This document shows positions 59,190 through 64,000 of a DNA stretch of 64,000 bases, one piece after another (positions within the stretch are counted from its first letter, which is position 1; every line of letters starts with the position of its first letter). Source of the DNA: Flaccisagitta enflata (lineage: Eukaryota > Chaetognatha > Sagittoidea > Aphragmophora); NCBI GenBank assembly GCA_965153355.1, contig OZ231128.1:40362001-40426000 (forward strand). The letters are read 5' to 3'. The notes under the pieces are model-generated. The model was not told where the DNA came from. It did no database searches and saw nothing but the letters and a program-made list of their open reading frames with translations. The position numbers were made by a program, and so were the translations under genes.

Positions 59190-59861
59190 TTGGGCAGCGG
59201 CCCCGAAGGGGACGAAGTCCTGTAGAACACAGGGGGACTTTCGTTCGTCCGTTCGTCCGTCCGTCCGTTCGTTAGTCCCCCCTTCATCAGACCCCTCAGG
59301 CTTCAAATCTGGCCTCTCAGGCCTGAAATCCAGCCTCTCAGGTCTCAAATCCAGCCTCCCAGGCCTCTCAGACCTCAAATCTGGCCTCTCAGGCCTCAAA
59401 TCTAGCCTCTCAGGCCTCAAATCTGGCCTCTCAGGCCTAAAATCCAAATTCTCAGGCCTCAGACCTGGCCTCTCATGCCTCAAATTAGGCCTCTCAGGCC
59501 TCAAATCAGCCATCTAAACCTCAATTTATTGCTCTCAGGCTTCAAATCAGTCCCCTGGCCTTTCAAGCCCTAATCCAGCTTTCTCAAGCCTCAAGGCATC
59601 CCTCTCAAGCTTCCAATTGGCATTCTCAGGCCTTATATCAGCCTTCTTAGACCTCAGTTTAGGCTCTTGAATGCCTTCAGTCAGCCCTCTACAGCATCTC
59701 ATCCACTTCTTCAGGTAGGACGAACGAAAGTCCCCCTGTGTTCTACAGGACTTCGTCCCCTTCGGGGCCGCTGCCCTGCTTCCCCTCACTCCAATTCACA
59801 ATCACTCAAAGCAGGGCCACGGGTATCGCTGACCACATATTGCCCTTGGGCGACCTGTTTT

Positions 59862-59862
<1 letters not shown>
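59190..59862. mobile_element. Family D element, copy D7, complete
   Basis: The left end TTTTTTGGGCAGCGGCCCCG and the GGGGACGAAGTCCTGTAGAA block lead, through TTCGTCCGTTCGTCC, to about 18 units of about 21 bp (TCAGGCCTCAAATCTGGCCTC). The exact inverse block (GGACGAACGAAAGTCCCCCT to CCCCTTCGGGGCCGCTGCCC) is at 59717-59775. The tail CAGGGCCACGGGTATCGCTG and CCCTTGGGCGAC ends it. This is the best-preserved D copy. Confidence 0.85.
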
Positions 59863-60824
<962 letters not shown>

Positions 60825-61040
60825 CACCGGTATCATAACTAGTATAGTGGTTGTTAACCACGGTGACTACAGGCATCACTACCGGCATCGTGACCGGCGT
60901 CACAGCAAGCGTCAGAATCGGCGCCACTACCGGTATCATATCTGTTGTCACCACCAGCGACACTACCGGCCTCATTACTGGCGTCATGATTTGCTTCCAA
61001 GCTGGCGTTATAACTTTCTTCTCAATTGACGTCATAATCG
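60825..61040. repeat. ACTACCGGYRTCAT minisatellite
   Basis: Degenerate 15-bp units such as ACTACCGGCATCGTG and GCCACTACCGGTATCAT. Both strands stay open (about 105 codons) and give Thr/Val/Ile-rich products. Confidence 0.65.
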
Positions 61041-61108
61041 GCATAAATTTCGGGTGTCAATCGAAGATGATAACCACTTTGTCAGTGAATGACTGCATTC
61101 GGCACTTA

Positions 61109-61277
61109 GAAGCGGCGACAGCGGACTCGATGGCGGCTTTAGTTGGTATCACATCAGAATGGTAGTACGGGGAGTGACGTCAGGGACGTCGTCCGACGTC
61201 CCTATTTGTCGGACTTACAGCCCTGTCAGAAGCGGCGACAGCGGACTCGATGGCGGCCTTAGTTGGTATCACATCAG
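61109..61277. repeat. Direct repeat of about 50 bp, 120 bp apart
   Basis: AGAAGCGGCGACAGCGGACT with about 30 further bases occurs at 61109 and 61229, with one difference in about 49 bp. Confidence 0.85.
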
Positions 61278-61317
61278 TGACGGACAGGCTGCCGTGCCTC
61301 ATAGCCGCAGTGGCGTA

Positions 61318-61440
61318 AACATTGGCGTTGGCGTTGGCGTTGGCGGTGGTGGTGGTGGTGGCGGTGACGGTGGCGGTGGTGGTGTCGGTGGTGGTGTCGG
61401 TGGTGGTGTCGGTGGCGATGGCGGTGGAAGGGGCTGTGGC
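61318..61440. repeat. GGTGGC/GGCGTT-rich repeat
   Basis: GGCGTT hexamers, GGTGGT units and three GGTGGTGTCGGT units. It yields Gly-rich or Thr-rich frames. Confidence 0.85.
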
Positions 61441-61670
61441 GTCGACAGTGGTTGCGGCGCTCATCACGAATGTATGAAAGTCTTTAACTGCTAGCATCGA
61501 ATTTGTGTCCAGCGATCTAGATCTCTCTCGCCGTATTCGACCTCAAATACGATGAGTGTTAATCTCACCGCCAGTGCAGTCATAATGACAGCCAATCAGT
61601 TGCGTTAGACTCATTTTTCTTCATCTACTTTCTCGTTTTCTTTTTCTTTTTCGTTTTGATACGAATGAGA

Positions 61671-61920
61671 AACAAGGCCGGATACACTAGTCGCGTGCGG
61701 GTGGGCAGGAGAAGTGCTGGAAAAGGTCGCTAGGGCATCTGGGCAGGAGCCGTATGCTCAAAAAGCTTAAAAACGCCGAAAAAGTAAAAAGGGGACCGAC
61801 CGACCGACCCACCAACCGACCAAACAACCAACCAACCGACCAACCGACCAACCGACCAACCAACCGACCAACAGACCGACACAGCGGGGTGTAGAGTCGC
61901 GTAGCACGCGACTTAAAAAC
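61671..61920 (+). repeat. Family A repeat A20, full length, long array
   Basis: AACAAGGCCGGATACAC, AGTCGCGTGCGGGTGGGCAG, GGGCAGGAGCCGTATGC, a GACC/AACC array at about 61794-61876, CAGCGGGGTGTAGA, hairpin GTCGCGT-AGC-ACGCGAC and TTAAAAAC. Confidence 0.88.
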
Positions 61921-62144
61921 TGTGTATTTGATGAAATCGTTGCTTCGACCTCTGCCTGTTTATCCATTGGACTGTTCCTCAGTCCGTTGATAGGCCCATC
62001 CGACTGCCGGTCTATTTTTTTATTATTCGCTTTCGACCTTTTTTTGCATGGGTGCAGCGCGAGCGATTTTAAGCTAAGGCTCTTTTAAAACTTTGATTTT
62101 GCATGCATTTTGATGATGCTCTTTGATTTCGTAAGCGTGCCTAT

Positions 62145-62788
62145 TAGCTTGTACCTAAATGACTAAAACCAATAAAATCAGAATTCTACAAGTAGTTCTT
62201 GTTGTGGGGCTGTCTTGGGCTTCTAATGGCATCAATTTTGGTCTGAAAAATTTGCATCTTGCTGTCCGCGCCTTACCTTGAATTTTCCTTCAGCCTATGG
62301 GAAACCAAATATTTCAAAGTGCTTAAATCTCTGTTTTGACTGCAGATTTGAAATCTGCAGAAAAAACTGTTAATTGAAAGTGCTTTCCTTTTTTCGATAT
62401 TCCTTCGGGATCATAGTCAAAATTCATCTTAAAGATATAAAAAAAGGTAAGTTCGGCGATTTTACATATAAATAAAAGAGAAAGGTAAGTTTTGCAAACT
62501 TTGACACTTATTTTGAGCACCTTCTAGTTGGAATATTGAAAAAAGGAAAGCACTTTCAATTAACAGTTTTTTCTGCAGATTTCAAATCTGCAGTCAAAAC
62601 AGAGATTTAAGCACTTTGAAATTTTTGGTTTCCCATAGGCTGAAGGAAAATTCAAGGTAAGGCGCGGACAGCAAGATGCAATTTTTTCAGACCAAAAGTG
62701 ATGTCATTGGAAGCCCAAGACAGCCCCACAATAAGAACTACTTGTGGAGTTCTGATTTTATTGTTTATTGTCATTTCAGTACAAGCTA
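62145..62788. mobile_element. 644-bp foldback transposon, copy 2, 8-bp TSD
   Basis: Same length and orientation as 48346-48989. Reading them side by side I found only two base differences (ACATATAAA versus ACATAGAAA in the centre, and CCAAAAGTG versus CCAAAGGTG in the right arm). GTGCCTAT flanks both ends exactly (62137-62144 and 62789-62796). Confidence 0.93.
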
Positions 62789-62849
62789 GTGCCTATGAAA
62801 GTTGAAAAAACAATGCTACAGAATAATAAGAAAGAAAGCAATAGTCGCA

Positions 62850-63180
62850 AAAGCGCCAGAGGGTCAGCCGTACCCGTGCCCTGCTGGGTAGGTTGTGATT
62901 AAAGTTGAGGGAGGGAGCTGGGCTACGGCACCGAAGGGGTCGATGACCTATGCTTTCACACATATGGGGAATTTTCTCCTTCTTCTAGCAGTTTGGATTT
63001 TGGCCTTTGGGCTGAAATTAGGGCCTTGAGGTTAGGATTTGGACCTTGGGGCTGGAATTTAGGTCAGGAGGCTGGAATTTGGGCCTTGAGGCTTGGATTT
63101 GGGCCTTGAGACTGGGATTGGGGCCTCGAGAATGGGATCTTGGCCTCGAGGTTGTGATTTGGACCTCAAAGGCTGCGGTT
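62850..63180. mobile_element. Family D element, partial copy D8
   Basis: AGTCGCAAAAGCGCCAGAGG, TACCCGTGCCCTGC, CACCGAAGGGGTCGATGACC and CTATGCTTTCACACATATGG, then about 20-bp units like GGCTGGAATTTGGGCCTTGA to 63180. The second inverted end is missing. Same subtype as D4. Confidence 0.7.
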
Positions 63181-63238
63181 AATGTGCGAGACAATAATGT
63201 TACGAAGAGTGAGCAAGGCTCTTGAAAAGAATGTATAT

Positions 63239-63413
63239 TAGCTTGTACCTAGATGACTAAAAGCAATAAAATCAGAATTCTACAAGTAGTTTTTGTTGTG
63301 GGGCTGTCTTGGGCTTCTAATGGCATCAATTTTGGTCTGAAAAATTTGCATCTTGCTGTCCGCGCCTTACCTTGAATTTTCCTTCAGCCTATGGGAAACC
63401 AAAAATTTCAAAG
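63239..63413. mobile_element. Third foldback left arm, different interior
   Basis: From TAGCTTGTACCTAGATGACT to TTTCAAAG the sequence matches the left arm of the 644-bp foldback elements with few changes. At 63414 it departs into unrelated DNA. No right end (GTACAAGCTA) occurs before the window ends, so it is either truncated or a longer relative. Confidence 0.8.
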
Positions 63414-64000
63414 CGGCCAGGAATCTCGATGGAGAAAATCTCAATTTTAAGGGTTATGAAAAAAAATAAATGGACCCATCCCAGATTTTTGCACAGGGGA
63501 CCTAAAAAGGCTGTAGAACAAGATTCTGATGTTCATTTTGACCTAACTTGAGCCAAATAAAAAAGAAACGGGTTTTAGTGCAAAAAACAGCTATTTTTCC
63601 TTAAAAAATGGCATTAAATGAAATATTTTGACCCTTTCTTTTGCAGAAATATAAAGTACCAATAGTAATTGATATTTGAGTGAATGTAGAACAATCTTTA
63701 ATAGGTCTATGAGGTTCAAAAATAGCATTAAAATGCTCAAAAATGAAGAAATGACCTAAGAATTAAAAAATCGTCAAAACTGATGATTTGGAACAGTTTT
63801 TTAGGGAAAAATATGCTGTCAGTATGAATTTCATCGATTTACTTGAAAAAACATGGCCATGATAGGCGAAAAACGCAAAACCGCAATATGCAAATGAGAT
63901 CAAAGTGCGATTTTGGCAAAAAATGGCAAAACATGTTTTTTTCTGTTTATAGAAGCTAAACACGATAAAATATTGAGTACTTACCTTTCCAAAGCCATTT
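63414..64000. other. Unassigned, possible interior of a larger foldback element
   Basis: AT-rich with no long frame. It may be internal sequence of the element starting at 63239, or plain flanking DNA after a truncation. Confidence 0.35.

Noticed and set aside
61159-61494. Gly-rich 111-codon frame
   Set aside because: Produced by GGTGGC-type repeats and the 50-bp direct repeat.

Overview
This window looks like non-coding nuclear DNA of a multicellular eukaryote, most likely an invertebrate animal. I could not name the species. It contains no bacterial-style operons and no host gene that I can defend. What it does contain is long dinucleotide to tetranucleotide arrays, short inverted-repeat transposons, a Tc1/mariner transposon, a LINE-type ORF1, and a short TTAGGG-like tract. 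Almost all long open frames are translations of simple repeats such as (CT)n, (GT)n and (TTG)n. Only two coding sequences are convincing, and both belong to mobile elements.

Coding elements. (1) 51536-52941 is an essentially complete Tc1/mariner transposon with 26-bp terminal repeats, TA target duplications and a 341-codon transposase frame. A CTG stands where the initiator ATG is expected. (2) 44749-45756 encodes a 335-residue coiled-coil plus RNA-binding ORF1 protein. It lies in a roughly 2-kb LINE-derived insertion that lacks any reverse transcriptase and is nested inside a hAT-type MITE (43985-46292).

Non-autonomous elements. TA-flanked MITEs or hairpins lie at 1844-2076, 2617-3171, 14890-15008, 41181-41773, 55107-55328 and 57627-58224. 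hAT-like MITEs with 8-bp duplications lie at 13424-13755, 39348-39710 and 42558-42800. A 644-bp foldback element with 8-bp duplications occurs twice (48346-48989 and 62145-62788), nearly identical, and a third left arm starts at 63239. Other inverted-repeat elements are at 10106-10345, 32553-33360 and 38476-38630.

Four further dispersed families, named A to D here, dominate the window. A, B and C are 130-290 bp. Each has a conserved GCC-rich head, a variable tetranucleotide array (GACC/GACG/GACA type), a CTCTTATAGAG-like motif, a terminal hairpin and then CTAAAA. D has long inverted ends around a core of about 20-bp tandem repeats. About 20 A copies, 5 B, 5 C and 9 D copies or fragments are recognisable. 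I do not recognise these families; their shared plan is the most unusual feature here.

Layout. 0-5 kb: MITEs and CT/TTC arrays. 5-13 kb: minisatellites with D and A copies. 13-25 kb: MITEs, ATTC and GCTGTCGCC arrays, A/B copies. 25-40 kb: a (TTG)n array of about 600 bp, a (GA)n array of about 590 bp, and two inverted copies of repeat F. 40-50 kb: densest nesting (hAT MITE plus LINE ORF1; D plus foldback). 50-64 kb: Tc1 element, MITEs, A/B/D copies and the second foldback copy. Strands for families A-C use head-to-hairpin as plus; this is a convention, not a known transcription direction.
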